Below, one piece after another: positions 1-5,623 of a stretch of 5,629 nucleotides of DNA. The notes under the pieces were generated by a model. That model was given only the letters and a program-made list of their open reading frames with translations. It was not told where the DNA came from and did no database searches. The position numbers and the translations under genes were made by a program. The stretch is from Eubacteriales bacterium. GTDB taxonomy: Bacteria; Bacillota; Clostridia; Peptostreptococcales; Anaerovoracaceae. The stretch covers positions 1-5,629 of the forward strand of contig JAQUJQ010000115.1 of the NCBI GenBank assembly GCA_028680875.1, given 5' to 3'. How positions within the stretch are numbered: position 1 is the first letter of the stretch; each line of letters opens with the position of its first letter.

Positions 1-319
1 ATTTGTTAGGTGTGATCTCCCCTCCTCCGGACACAGAGATAACTACAGCTCTTGTTGTTTGATTATCGGTATTGTCATCGATCCATTTATAAATCGGTTC
101 GGGTGCATTGAATGCATGGACCGGATATAACAGAATGAGTAAATCTTCTTTTAAATTATCTGAAACTAAATAATCTCTTTTAACAGCACTCATAGTTATC
201 TCCAGATTCTTTGTTTTCACTCCCCTCTTTCTGAAAGAAGCATCAAAACAAGCAGCGGCTCTTGCAGTACCTCCCGTGCCGGAAAAATATACAATTCTTA
301 CTGCTTTTATCTTTTCCAT
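1..319 (-). CDS. Flavodoxin-like protein, N-terminal part (cut by window edge)
   Basis: The first 106 codons of a gene that continues past the left edge. Seen in the sequence: residues 7-22 form a hydrophobic strand followed by YFSGTGGTARAA, the phosphate-binding loop that holds FMN in flavodoxins (S/T-x-T-G-x-T). YPVHAFNAPEPIY at about 65-77 and VISVSGGGEITPN at about 93-105 fit the two later FMN loops of flavodoxin-fold proteins found in clostridia, some of which carry a C-terminal ferredoxin domain (EFR1 type). Whether iron-sulfur motifs follow cannot be seen. The likely role is cytoplasmic one- or two-electron transfer or FMN-dependent reduction, with unknown partner. The ATG is preceded by GGAG six bases upstream, and a good promoter lies just before that. 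It diverges from the DUF4474 gene. Family assignment is firm at fold level and moderate at subfamily level. Confidence 0.85.
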   Translation of the reverse strand, partial: MEKIKAVRIVYFSGTGGTARAAACFDASFRKRGVKTKNLEITMSAVKRDYLVSDNLKEDLLILLYPVHAFNAPEPIYKWIDDNTDNQTTRAVVISVSGGGEITPNK

Positions 320-343
320 ACCATTCTCCGGAGATTTCTTCTA

Positions 344-372
344 AGTATATCATCATCTTATCTTCTACACAA
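344..372 (-). promoter_or_regulatory. Probable sigma-A promoter of the flavodoxin-like gene
   Basis: On the minus strand, TTGTGT (367-372) as -35 is followed after 17 bp by TATACT (344-349), a five-of-six match to the -10 consensus. The TG two bases before it makes it an extended -10. Transcription would begin near 337, leaving a leader of about 18 nt that includes the GGAG ribosome binding site at 326-329. The spacing is ideal and the position is right, so this is the better of the two promoters in this intergenic region. It was predicted by eye only. Confidence 0.55.
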
Positions 373-402
373 TTATCACATTTAACACATTGATGTTATT
401 AG
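373..402 (+). promoter_or_regulatory. Possible promoter of the DUF4474-phosphoesterase unit
   Basis: TTATCA (373-378, four of six matches to the -35 consensus) is followed after 18 bp by TATTAG (397-402, four of six), with TG at 394-395 giving an extended -10. It lies back to back with the leftward promoter, the two -35 boxes being adjacent. It is the best rightward candidate I found, but weak. The leader to the ATG at 445 would be about 35 nt. Confidence 0.3.
383..398. repeat. Small inverted repeat TAACA-N6-TGTTA, possible operator
   Basis: A 16-bp imperfect palindrome with five-base arms (TAACA at 383-387, TGTTA at 394-398). It sits in the spacer and -10 of the candidate rightward promoter and just upstream of the leftward one. 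The position suits a repressor site controlling both divergent units. Arms of five AT-rich bases occur often by chance, so this is only a candidate. Confidence 0.2.
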
Positions 403-432
403 GAATAAACTGATACAGAAACCAAATTGAAT

Positions 433-438
433 AGAGGG
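433..438 (+). promoter_or_regulatory. Ribosome binding site fixing the DUF4474 start at 445
   Basis: AGAGGG lies six bases before the ATG at 445. An in-frame TTG at 427 would lie upstream of this site and has no Shine-Dalgarno sequence of its own, so the ATG is the better start. Confidence 0.6.
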
Positions 439-444
439 ATATTT

Positions 445-1314
445 ATGTTAATTGATAGAATTGAGTTTATATGGATTCTTCTTATCCTTATACCGATTGT
501 ACTTGTCCTTTATCTTTTAAAGAAAAACAAAGAGGCTTACGAAGATAAAGCAAGTTTAGACAAGGTGATCGAATCCGCCGGTTATGCCTATGATCCGAGA
601 CAGGACATTTTTTATTCGCGGGCAGATGCATGGCAGAGAAAATTTGGATATAACCAGCTCTATGATGAAGCTGCCGCTCCTTTGGGCATGATCATCGATT
701 GCGAGCCGATTCGATTTGAATATGACAACCGGAAATGGCTAATTCAAATGTGGAAAGGGCAATACGGCATGACTATGGGCTGTGAGGTGGGAGTTTATAC
801 AACGGAAGGTTCAGACATCTTTTATGATTGTGTAAATGATGAAGATCAATTGTATATTGCCTTTATTTTAAGAAAAAATCGTGCGATTGTTTTAAGCAGA
901 GAAGGGATTCACTGGTGGTTAACGGGTTTTAAGCTGGGAGAATTTTCAGAACCGGATCAATTAACTATGGATGTACGGATCACCTTAAAGGACAGAACCA
1001 TGTGTAATGCTTTTGTAACAGAGCTCTATCGAATGGGGTATGCAGAAAATAAAATTCGTGTAATCGGTACTACGGTATGGATCTACTATGATCAGCCCTA
1101 TTCCCCTCAACCGCTGTCACGGACTCCTCTTACTCAGCGAATAATGCAAATTAAGAATAAAGGTTTTTGTGATCAATACCAAGACATTACTCAGGGTTAT
1201 ACGACAACGCCCGAAAAAATTGCGGCCATCAAAGCCAAGGCGCCCGAATTGTACAGTGCCATTATAAATATGGGTCGGTCAGCCCAATTATTTCATGAAC
1301 ATGTACGCATATAA
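445..1314 (+). CDS. Membrane-anchored DUF4474 domain protein
   Basis: A 289-residue protein of unknown function. Seen in the sequence: a single strongly hydrophobic segment at about residues 8-26 followed by KKNK, which predicts an N-terminal membrane anchor; positive-inside reasoning would place the rest in the cytoplasm. The remainder (about 44-280) is one soluble domain rich in aromatic residues, with blocks such as AGYAYDPRQDIFYSR, DAWQRKFGY, DEAAAPLGMIIDCEPI and MWKGQYGMTMGCEVGVY. I recognise these as the DUF4474 family, found mainly in Firmicutes; no biochemical role is known to me. Three cysteines (86, 113, 129) lie in the conserved half, but there is no clear catalytic motif. The start was chosen by the AGAGGG site; a TTG at 427 would add six residues. 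The gene overlaps the downstream phosphoesterase by 20 nt, indicating cotranscription and probably coupled translation. Confidence 0.8.
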   Translation: MLIDRIEFIWILLILIPIVLVLYLLKKNKEAYEDKASLDKVIESAGYAYDPRQDIFYSRADAWQRKFGYNQLYDEAAAPLGMIIDCEPIRFEYDNRKWLIQMWKGQYGMTMGCEVGVYTTEGSDIFYDCVNDEDQLYIAFILRKNRAIVLSREGIHWWLTGFKLGEFSEPDQLTMDVRITLKDRTMCNAFVTELYRMGYAENKIRVIGTTVWIYYDQPYSPQPLSRTPLTQRIMQIKNKGFCDQYQDITQGYTTTPEKIAAIKAKAPELYSAIINMGRSAQLFHEHVRI

Positions 1315-2200
1315 ACAAATTTCCAAAGTGTATCATTCGGCAAAAATAATTCCTTTTCATAACTATTCCCAAATTGTTATTATGAGTGATTGCCATAGGG
1401 GAGATGGAAATTGGTCTGATAACTTTGCAAAAAACCAAAATCTCTTCTTAGCCGCTTTAAACAAATATAATATTCACAATTACACTTATATCGAATTAGG
1501 GGATGGGGATGAACTTTGGGAAAACAAAAAAATCTCGGACATTATTGATGCATACAAAGCGGTATTCTGGCTTATGTCCCGGTTTTATAAAAATGACAGG
1601 TTTTACTCCCTTTTTGGAAACCATGACATTGTTAAGGACCTCCCTAATTATGCTAAAAATAATTTGTCTTCCTATTTTGATGCTCGGGAAAAGAAAGAAA
1701 TCCCTTTGTTCCCCAACATTAAATTTGAAGAGGGGCTTATCTTGAAGAATATAGACACCGGTTATGAAATCTTTCTCCTTCACGGACATCAAGCCGACTT
1801 ATTAAACGATACCCTATGGCGTGTAAACCGTTTTTTAGTCCGATATTTTTGGAAACCTCTTGAGTTGATAGGAGTAAATGATCCTACTAGTGCGTCAAAG
1901 AATTATAAAAGAAAGAAATGGGTGGAAAAAAAGCTGATCAATTGGGTAAAAAGAGAAAACAAAATTCTTATTGCAGGGCATACCCATAGATCTATTATGC
2001 CTAAACCGGGAGAGCCTCTTTATTTTAACTCTGGAAGTTGTGTTCACCCTCGTTGCATAACTGCAATCGAAATTCTGATGGGTACAATACTTCTTGTTAA
2101 ATGGAGTTATAAAACCAGGATCGACGGTACCGTTTACGTGGGACGGGATGTACTCGAAGGCCCAATAAAACTACAGGATTATTATCAACAATCTCAATAA
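1295..2200 (+). CDS. LpxH-like calcineurin-fold metallophosphoesterase
   Basis: A 301-residue protein with the complete metal-binding motif series of the metallophosphoesterase superfamily: D-x-H (D32, H34 in SDCHRGDG), GD with following acid (G69-D70, then GDE), GNHD (108-111), an H-x-H in LLHGHQAD (H163, H165) and GHTH (228-231). FNSGSCV at 244-250 closes the fold. The pattern, including the second histidine block before a basic helical insert (about 171-222), is most like LpxH-type UDP-diacylglucosamine hydrolases, but a Gram-positive host would lack lipid A, so the substrate is unknown; a phosphodiester or pyrophosphate of a lipid or nucleotide is a guess. No signal peptide is visible, so it is probably cytoplasmic, perhaps at the membrane. 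The ATG lies inside the end of the DUF4474 gene with no good Shine-Dalgarno nearby, consistent with translation coupled to that gene; ATG 1301 is an alternative. It is AT-richer and more Lys/Asn-rich than the opposite-strand genes. Its 3' end overlaps the convergent amidase-like gene by 7 nt. Confidence 0.85.
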   Translation: MNMYAYKQISKVYHSAKIIPFHNYSQIVIMSDCHRGDGNWSDNFAKNQNLFLAALNKYNIHNYTYIELGDGDELWENKKISDIIDAYKAVFWLMSRFYKNDRFYSLFGNHDIVKDLPNYAKNNLSSYFDAREKKEIPLFPNIKFEEGLILKNIDTGYEIFLLHGHQADLLNDTLWRVNRFLVRYFWKPLELIGVNDPTSASKNYKRKKWVEKKLINWVKRENKILIAGHTHRSIMPKPGEPLYFNSGSCVHPRCITAIEILMGTILLVKWSYKTRIDGTVYVGRDVLEGPIKLQDYYQQSQ

Positions 2201-3312
2201 TGAACCCGTATCAGATAGAAACGGATTCCCGAATCACTCCACCCCAAATCCCAGGGAACCCGATACCTATCTGTGTTATGGCTGTTCACTAATGAATAGC
2301 CTCTGGAATCTGCACCGGTAACCACTGCTGTGTGAGTAACCTTCCCCTTCTTTTCATAAGCCACAAGATCACCGGGCAATAATTTATATGAAGCCTTTAA
2401 TGTCTTATCATAACTTCCGTAGGCAATTAAAGATCCACGCCCGCTATAAAGCATATAATCCTTAAAACCGGTAGCCTTCAACCAAGCTCTGCTCCCATCT
2501 TTTACATAGTTCCATGCACTATCCTTTTTAAATTTTCCTCCTTCATACAGAACTTGCGAAGCGAAGTTGGTACAATCGCCTCCTAAAGCATTATAATTCT
2601 TATACTTTGTATTGTATTGATATCCGTTCTCACCTGAATCAGCAGCCCCGCAATATAAATCAGCATAGGCTACCGCACCTTTTCTTTTTTCATCCAAACT
2701 AGAAAAATCTCTTGTTTGCATAGAAAGAATAAAAGCTTTATTTTCCTCTGTGTTGAATTTCTCCAGGTTTAAGGAGTCTGCAAAGGGATCCGTGTACCAT
2801 TCTCTAGTAATTAACCAATTCTCATCTTCCTTAGCAATTTTCATTTCGTGATATGTCCCTATTCTCATATGGTTTTCAATTTCAGGCTGATCCTTGTAGA
2901 CATAATTATATGTTGTAGAGGCTAAAAAGTTTATGGTTGCAGTCTGGTCATTTCCTTTAAACCATTTGATTTTAATCTTTGATTCAATATCTGTAAATTC
3001 AATTCCTTGCTTTTCTGACCAGGCATGTAAATAATTCACCTTTTTAGTCTGATGTGTAAAGGCCCACAAGCCATTTCTTTTGTCTAAATCATATAGTTCC
3101 AGGATGGTATTAAGATCCCCCTTAAGAACTGCTGCGTTACGGATTTTAAATATATTTTGAACAAAGCTATGGAATTCTTCTTCCTCTATACTCTGATAAA
3201 CTGTTGTCTTGCTGACCGATGGATTATCAATACAGAAACAAATTAATAAGATCCCAACCAAAATTAGAATCTTAAAGGAAATATAAATCTTTCCTTTCCA
3301 ACCAGATGGCAC
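2194..3312 (-). CDS. Membrane-anchored or exported Amidase_6 (cysteine amidase-like) protein with NTF2-like N-region
   Basis: About 372 residues from the preferred GTG (375 if the GTG at 3321 is used; numbers below are for the 375 form). Residues 10-30 are a basic then hydrophobic stretch (KIYISFKILILVGILLICFC), an N-terminal anchor or signal. Residues about 44-180 resemble an NTF2-like fold, ending in DENWLITREWYTDPF. Residues about 214-375 are the putative amidase domain (Amidase_6, PF12671; B. subtilis YhbB is a relative): AVAYADLY, GGDCTNFASQ with candidate nucleophile C250, LLPGDLVAY, THTAVVTG with candidate general base H330, and LVNSHNTDRY completing the site, then WDLGW and IRFYLI. 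The likely role is cell-wall or peptide amide hydrolysis outside the membrane, but no substrate is established. It starts 36 nt after the radical SAM gene with no terminator or clear promoter between, so it is probably the last gene of that operon. Its tail overlaps the convergent phosphoesterase. Confidence 0.85.
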   Translation of the reverse strand: MPSGWKGKIYISFKILILVGILLICFCIDNPSVSKTTVYQSIEEEEFHSFVQNIFKIRNAAVLKGDLNTILELYDLDKRNGLWAFTHQTKKVNYLHAWSEKQGIEFTDIESKIKIKWFKGNDQTATINFLASTTYNYVYKDQPEIENHMRIGTYHEMKIAKEDENWLITREWYTDPFADSLNLEKFNTEENKAFILSMQTRDFSSLDEKRKGAVAYADLYCGAADSGENGYQYNTKYKNYNALGGDCTNFASQVLYEGGKFKKDSAWNYVKDGSRAWLKATGFKDYMLYSGRGSLIAYGSYDKTLKASYKLLPGDLVAYEKKGKVTHTAVVTGADSRGYSLVNSHNTDRYRVPWDLGWSDSGIRFYLIRVHY

Positions 3313-3317
3313 ATTCT

Positions 3318-3324
3318 TCACCTC
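3318..3324 (-). promoter_or_regulatory. Ribosome binding site deciding the amidase-like gene start
   Basis: The minus strand reads GAGGTGA five bases before a GTG codon at 3312-3310. An in-frame GTG at 3321-3319 lies inside this same GAGGTGA and has no site of its own at proper distance. The downstream GTG is therefore the more likely start, shortening the protein by three residues. Confidence 0.55.
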
Positions 3325-3348
3325 AAAATGATTCTATAAATTTATATG

Positions 3349-4170
3349 CTACATATTTCCTTTATAGACATAGAGTAAGGATTGCCGGGCAATATCAGCA
3401 AGGCGATGAATAGTATCCTTTGGTGTAGGTTCTTTGTCCATCATTTGATAGTTTGGAAAGAATCGAGATATATGAAGGGGTATGGCGTTATCCACAGAAG
3501 CGAGCCACTTGGACATTTCCCTCATCTCTTCTTCACTGTCATTTTCATTAGGAATCACCAATGTTGTAACTTCAACATGACATTTTTCAGAAGCCAGAGC
3601 AATGGTTCTTTTGATCACTTCCAATTCACCATTGATTCTTTTATAAAACTCAGGGGAAAAGCTTTTTAGGTCGATGTTCAAAGCATGAATATACGGTAGC
3701 AATGCGGCCAAAGGTTTCTCATTGATATACCCGTTAGTCACTAAAATATTTTTTAAGCCCTTATCAACCGACAGCTTTGCACAATCCATTACAAATTCAT
3801 ATCCAACCAGTGGTTCGTTATACGTATATGACAGTCCTATGTTGCCTTGTGGGACTAACTCCATAGCCAAATTAACTAACTCACCGGGAGTTCTTTCCAA
3901 GCAGGTTCCCGGTGTTTCCCTCATTGATATTCCGTAATTTTGGCAAAAGGAACAACGCAAATTGCATCCGTAGCTACCGACTGATAGGGTAAAACTGCCG
4001 GGGAAAAAACGCTTTAAAGGCTTCTTTTCTACCGGATCCAAACCGATTGAGGTTATTTTTCCGTAATTATCTGCTACTATCCGGCCATCCCGATTTATTC
4101 TGGCTCCGCAAAACCCAAGTTCTCCTTTTTTGATTTTGCAATTATGAGGGCAAATCTTACATTGAATCAT
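3349..4170 (-). CDS. amrS: AmmeMemoRadiSam system radical SAM enzyme (AmrS), short form
   Basis: A 273-residue radical SAM protein. C69-x3-C73-x2-C76 (GCNLRCSFCQNYG) is the ligand set for the 4Fe-4S cluster that cleaves S-adenosylmethionine. Upstream, C4-x2-C7-x3-C11 and C21 (ICPHNC...GFCGAR) form the cysteine-rich start typical of this family and of pyruvate-formate-lyase activase-like relatives. YTYNEP (115-120), LVTNGYI (143-149), NIDLKS (165-170) and PLHISRFFP (231-239) are further family blocks. It is cytoplasmic; the reaction is unknown to me. The family is defined by co-occurrence with MEMO and AMMECR1 proteins, and both domains are encoded immediately upstream here. ATGA overlap with that gene means coupled translation; GAGGTGG lies 10 bases before the ATG. 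The protein stops at YVYKGNM, where longer relatives carry a further cysteine-rich tail, so it is a compact form. No frameshift is evident after the stop. Confidence 0.93.
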   Translation of the reverse strand: MIQCKICPHNCKIKKGELGFCGARINRDGRIVADNYGKITSIGLDPVEKKPLKRFFPGSFTLSVGSYGCNLRCSFCQNYGISMRETPGTCLERTPGELVNLAMELVPQGNIGLSYTYNEPLVGYEFVMDCAKLSVDKGLKNILVTNGYINEKPLAALLPYIHALNIDLKSFSPEFYKRINGELEVIKRTIALASEKCHVEVTTLVIPNENDSEEEMREMSKWLASVDNAIPLHISRFFPNYQMMDKEPTPKDTIHRLADIARQSLLYVYKGNM

Positions 4171-5552
4171 TTGTGACGCACCACCTCAAAGCGTTCCAAT
4201 CCGTAGCTTTCCCGGGGCCCGATACCTGCTTTTTTCAGAGCAATCCCGATCTGTTGCTCCGGTGTTGTTACCCCTTCCAGATTCGGAAGTAAAAGACCTC
4301 TTTTTCTACCCATGGTGACAATAACTCCATATCGCTCCGGATCTAACTGTGAAGCAGATTGTATGGGTTCGGGTTCACCCAATACGTCTACGCTGTAAAT
4401 TATATCAGCTAATTCATCTTGGGTTACCGGATCAAACCTGGGGTCGCCGGTCCCTGCACTTACTGCGTTCCTAATAATCTCCTGTCCAATGTTATCTTCT
4501 GAAGGTGAAATGGTGCCGATACACCCTCTTAGCCGATCATCCTTTTTTAACGTGACAAATACACCGGCTTTTATTTTTGCCAATTCTTCAGGAAACTCCT
4601 GATTTGTTTTAATGTATCTTCTTTCCCGAATATAAGTCTCCAAAGACAGCCTGGCAAGCTTTACGTAAGGATCTTCACCTTCTTTAATAATTTTTATTCG
4701 TTTTTTTTGTTCTTCTTTATGAATGATATCAAATCGTCTATTTTTATCCTCGCCTAAGACCTGATAGCTACATAAAGCATAGCCTACACCAAAAGGCCCT
4801 TCATAAGATCGGAATCCTGCTTTTACAGCCTTTCCATCCAATGCTCCGGCCATTACAATAAAAGACCGTAGACCACATTCTCCTGCAGCCGAACAGAAGT
4901 CTTCATTAAAGCGGAGGAAACTTAAAAAATCGGCAGTTTTCATTGCTTCCACCACCTGCTCGTCAAAAATGGGGCCTTCTTTTGCATAACTATAGGGGCC
5001 TTCTTCCTTCAATCTGTGAGATAAATCTCCGCTGGCAATGAGTACTGTACGACGCCCCAATTTCTCAGCGGTTCTCTGTATGCATGTTCCGAAACGATAA
5101 TGATCTGTATAAGATAACCCCGAGATAGAGGCACGTACCACTTTATAGTTTTCCAAACAGGGATCAATGAAGTACAGAGGTACTAGGGTGCCATGGTCCA
5201 GAGACTTGTCTCTTTCTCCTAAAGTCCCTGCGAGAATCTCCTTTTGGCCGGCCAGTTTCTCAATTTCACTTACAAATTCCTGATCATAATCAACTTTAAT
5301 AGAATAACTATATTCTCCAAACTTATGGAAATCTCCCCCCGCCGATTTCCCCGGAGATATGTGAAGATAGTCTTGGTATGTGATGGAATGAGGTGTGACC
5401 AAAATAATAGTCTCTGGTTTGTATTCCCCGATTTCCTTTCCTATCTGATGATAAGCATCATAAGTTTTTTGTATTTCTCTCTCTTGTCCCTTTCCCACCT
5501 CCGGAATAACTACCGGTGGATGTGGAACGATATATGCTAAATCAATTGACAT
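4167..5552 (-). CDS. Fused AmmeMemoRadiSam protein B (MEMO) and protein A (AMMECR1)
   Basis: A 461-residue two-domain protein. Residues 1-265 are the MEMO domain, related in fold to class III extradiol dioxygenases (LigB). Candidate metal or active-site residues are H11 (VPHPPVVIPEVG), H55 (LVTPHS), D176 and H179 (SGDLSH), and E225-C226 (GECGLRS); these match in order the human MEMO1 set (H49, H81, D189/H192, C244) and the LigB set (H12, H61, H195, E242). After a charged linker (about 268-292), residues 293-461 are the AMMECR1 domain: GVFVTLKK (330-337), LRGCIG (341-346), DPRF (370-373), LLLPNLEG (420-427). Both are cytoplasmic. The molecular role is not established; the shared operon with the radical SAM gene argues that all three act together. 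The start was chosen at an ATG preceded by AAAGGAGG eight bases upstream; an in-frame TTG at 5594 has no such site. The gene end overlaps the next gene as ATGA. The gene is visibly GC-richer than the phosphoesterase. Confidence 0.92.
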   Translation of the reverse strand: MSIDLAYIVPHPPVVIPEVGKGQEREIQKTYDAYHQIGKEIGEYKPETIILVTPHSITYQDYLHISPGKSAGGDFHKFGEYSYSIKVDYDQEFVSEIEKLAGQKEILAGTLGERDKSLDHGTLVPLYFIDPCLENYKVVRASISGLSYTDHYRFGTCIQRTAEKLGRRTVLIASGDLSHRLKEEGPYSYAKEGPIFDEQVVEAMKTADFLSFLRFNEDFCSAAGECGLRSFIVMAGALDGKAVKAGFRSYEGPFGVGYALCSYQVLGEDKNRRFDIIHKEEQKKRIKIIKEGEDPYVKLARLSLETYIRERRYIKTNQEFPEELAKIKAGVFVTLKKDDRLRGCIGTISPSEDNIGQEIIRNAVSAGTGDPRFDPVTQDELADIIYSVDVLGEPEPIQSASQLDPERYGVIVTMGRKRGLLLPNLEGVTTPEQQIGIALKKAGIGPRESYGLERFEVVRHK

Positions 5553-5560
5553 ACTTTTCG

Positions 5561-5568
5561 CCTCCTTT
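5561..5568 (-). promoter_or_regulatory. Strong ribosome binding site of the MEMO-AMMECR1 gene
   Basis: The minus strand reads AAAGGAGG followed by an eight-base spacer and ATG at 5552-5550. This near-perfect match to the 16S 3' end decides the start and predicts high translation of the first gene of the operon. It excludes the TTG at 5594, which would add 14 residues unlike the family N-terminus. Confidence 0.8.
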
Positions 5569-5574
5569 GCTTTA

Positions 5575-5583
5575 ATCATATCA
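5575..5583 (-). promoter_or_regulatory. Possible extended -10 element for the AmmeMemoRadiSam operon
   Basis: The minus strand reads TGATATGAT (5583-5575): a TG-N extension plus TATGAT, five of six matches to the consensus. The best -35 at 17 bp (TTCTCT, 5598-5603) matches only three of six. Transcription would start near 5568, at the edge of the ribosome binding site, giving an unusually short leader of about 16 nt. It may be genuine, or transcription may enter from beyond the window. Confidence 0.35.
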
Positions 5584-5610
5584 CATTTTCCCAAAAAAGA
5601 GAAAAGCTAC

Positions 5611-5623
5611 ATCTTATTAAGAT
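5611..5623. repeat. Short inverted repeat ATCTT-ATT-AAGAT upstream of the operon
   Basis: Five-base arms (5611-5615 and 5619-5623) around three bases, about 30 bp upstream of the candidate -10 element and 59 bp from the start codon. It could be a regulator site. It lies close to the window edge, so its full extent cannot be judged, and chance is a fair explanation in AT-rich DNA. Confidence 0.15.

Noticed and set aside
1503..1745. Open frame of 80 codons on the plus strand in another frame of the phosphoesterase gene
   Set aside because: Same-strand shadow of the phosphoesterase; the real frame carries GDGDE and GNHD over these bases.
1496..1792. Open frame of 98 codons on the minus strand inside the phosphoesterase gene
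   Set aside because: It lies wholly within a gene with complete catalytic motifs, has no family motifs and no good ribosome binding site; it is a shadow frame.
2215..2240. GATTC-CC-GAATC and CCGT...ACGG short palindromes near the convergent junction as a terminator
   Set aside because: The stems are only four to five bases, there is no T-tract, and they lie in the coding end of the amidase-like gene.
3223..3312. Lipoprotein signal with lipobox in the amidase-like protein (cysteines 28 and 30)
   Set aside because: LLICFC lacks the small residues expected before a lipidated cysteine; a simple anchor or Sec signal fits better.
3382..3669. Open frame of 95 codons on the plus strand opposite amrS
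   Set aside because: Antisense to a well-conserved radical SAM gene, with no recognisable protein features.
3722..3937. Open frame of 71 codons on the plus strand opposite amrS
   Set aside because: Antisense shadow; the opposite frame carries the family blocks YTYNEP and LVTNGYI.
3349..4170. Reading the radical SAM gene as a pyruvate-formate-lyase activating enzyme
   Set aside because: The cysteine spacing is shared, but the N-terminal CKICPHNC...FCGAR block and the coupled MEMO-AMMECR1 gene identify the AmmeMemoRadiSam enzyme.
5244..5540. Open frame of 98 codons on the plus strand opposite the MEMO domain
   Set aside because: Antisense to the N-terminal MEMO motifs, and its composition is that of a reversed coding strand.
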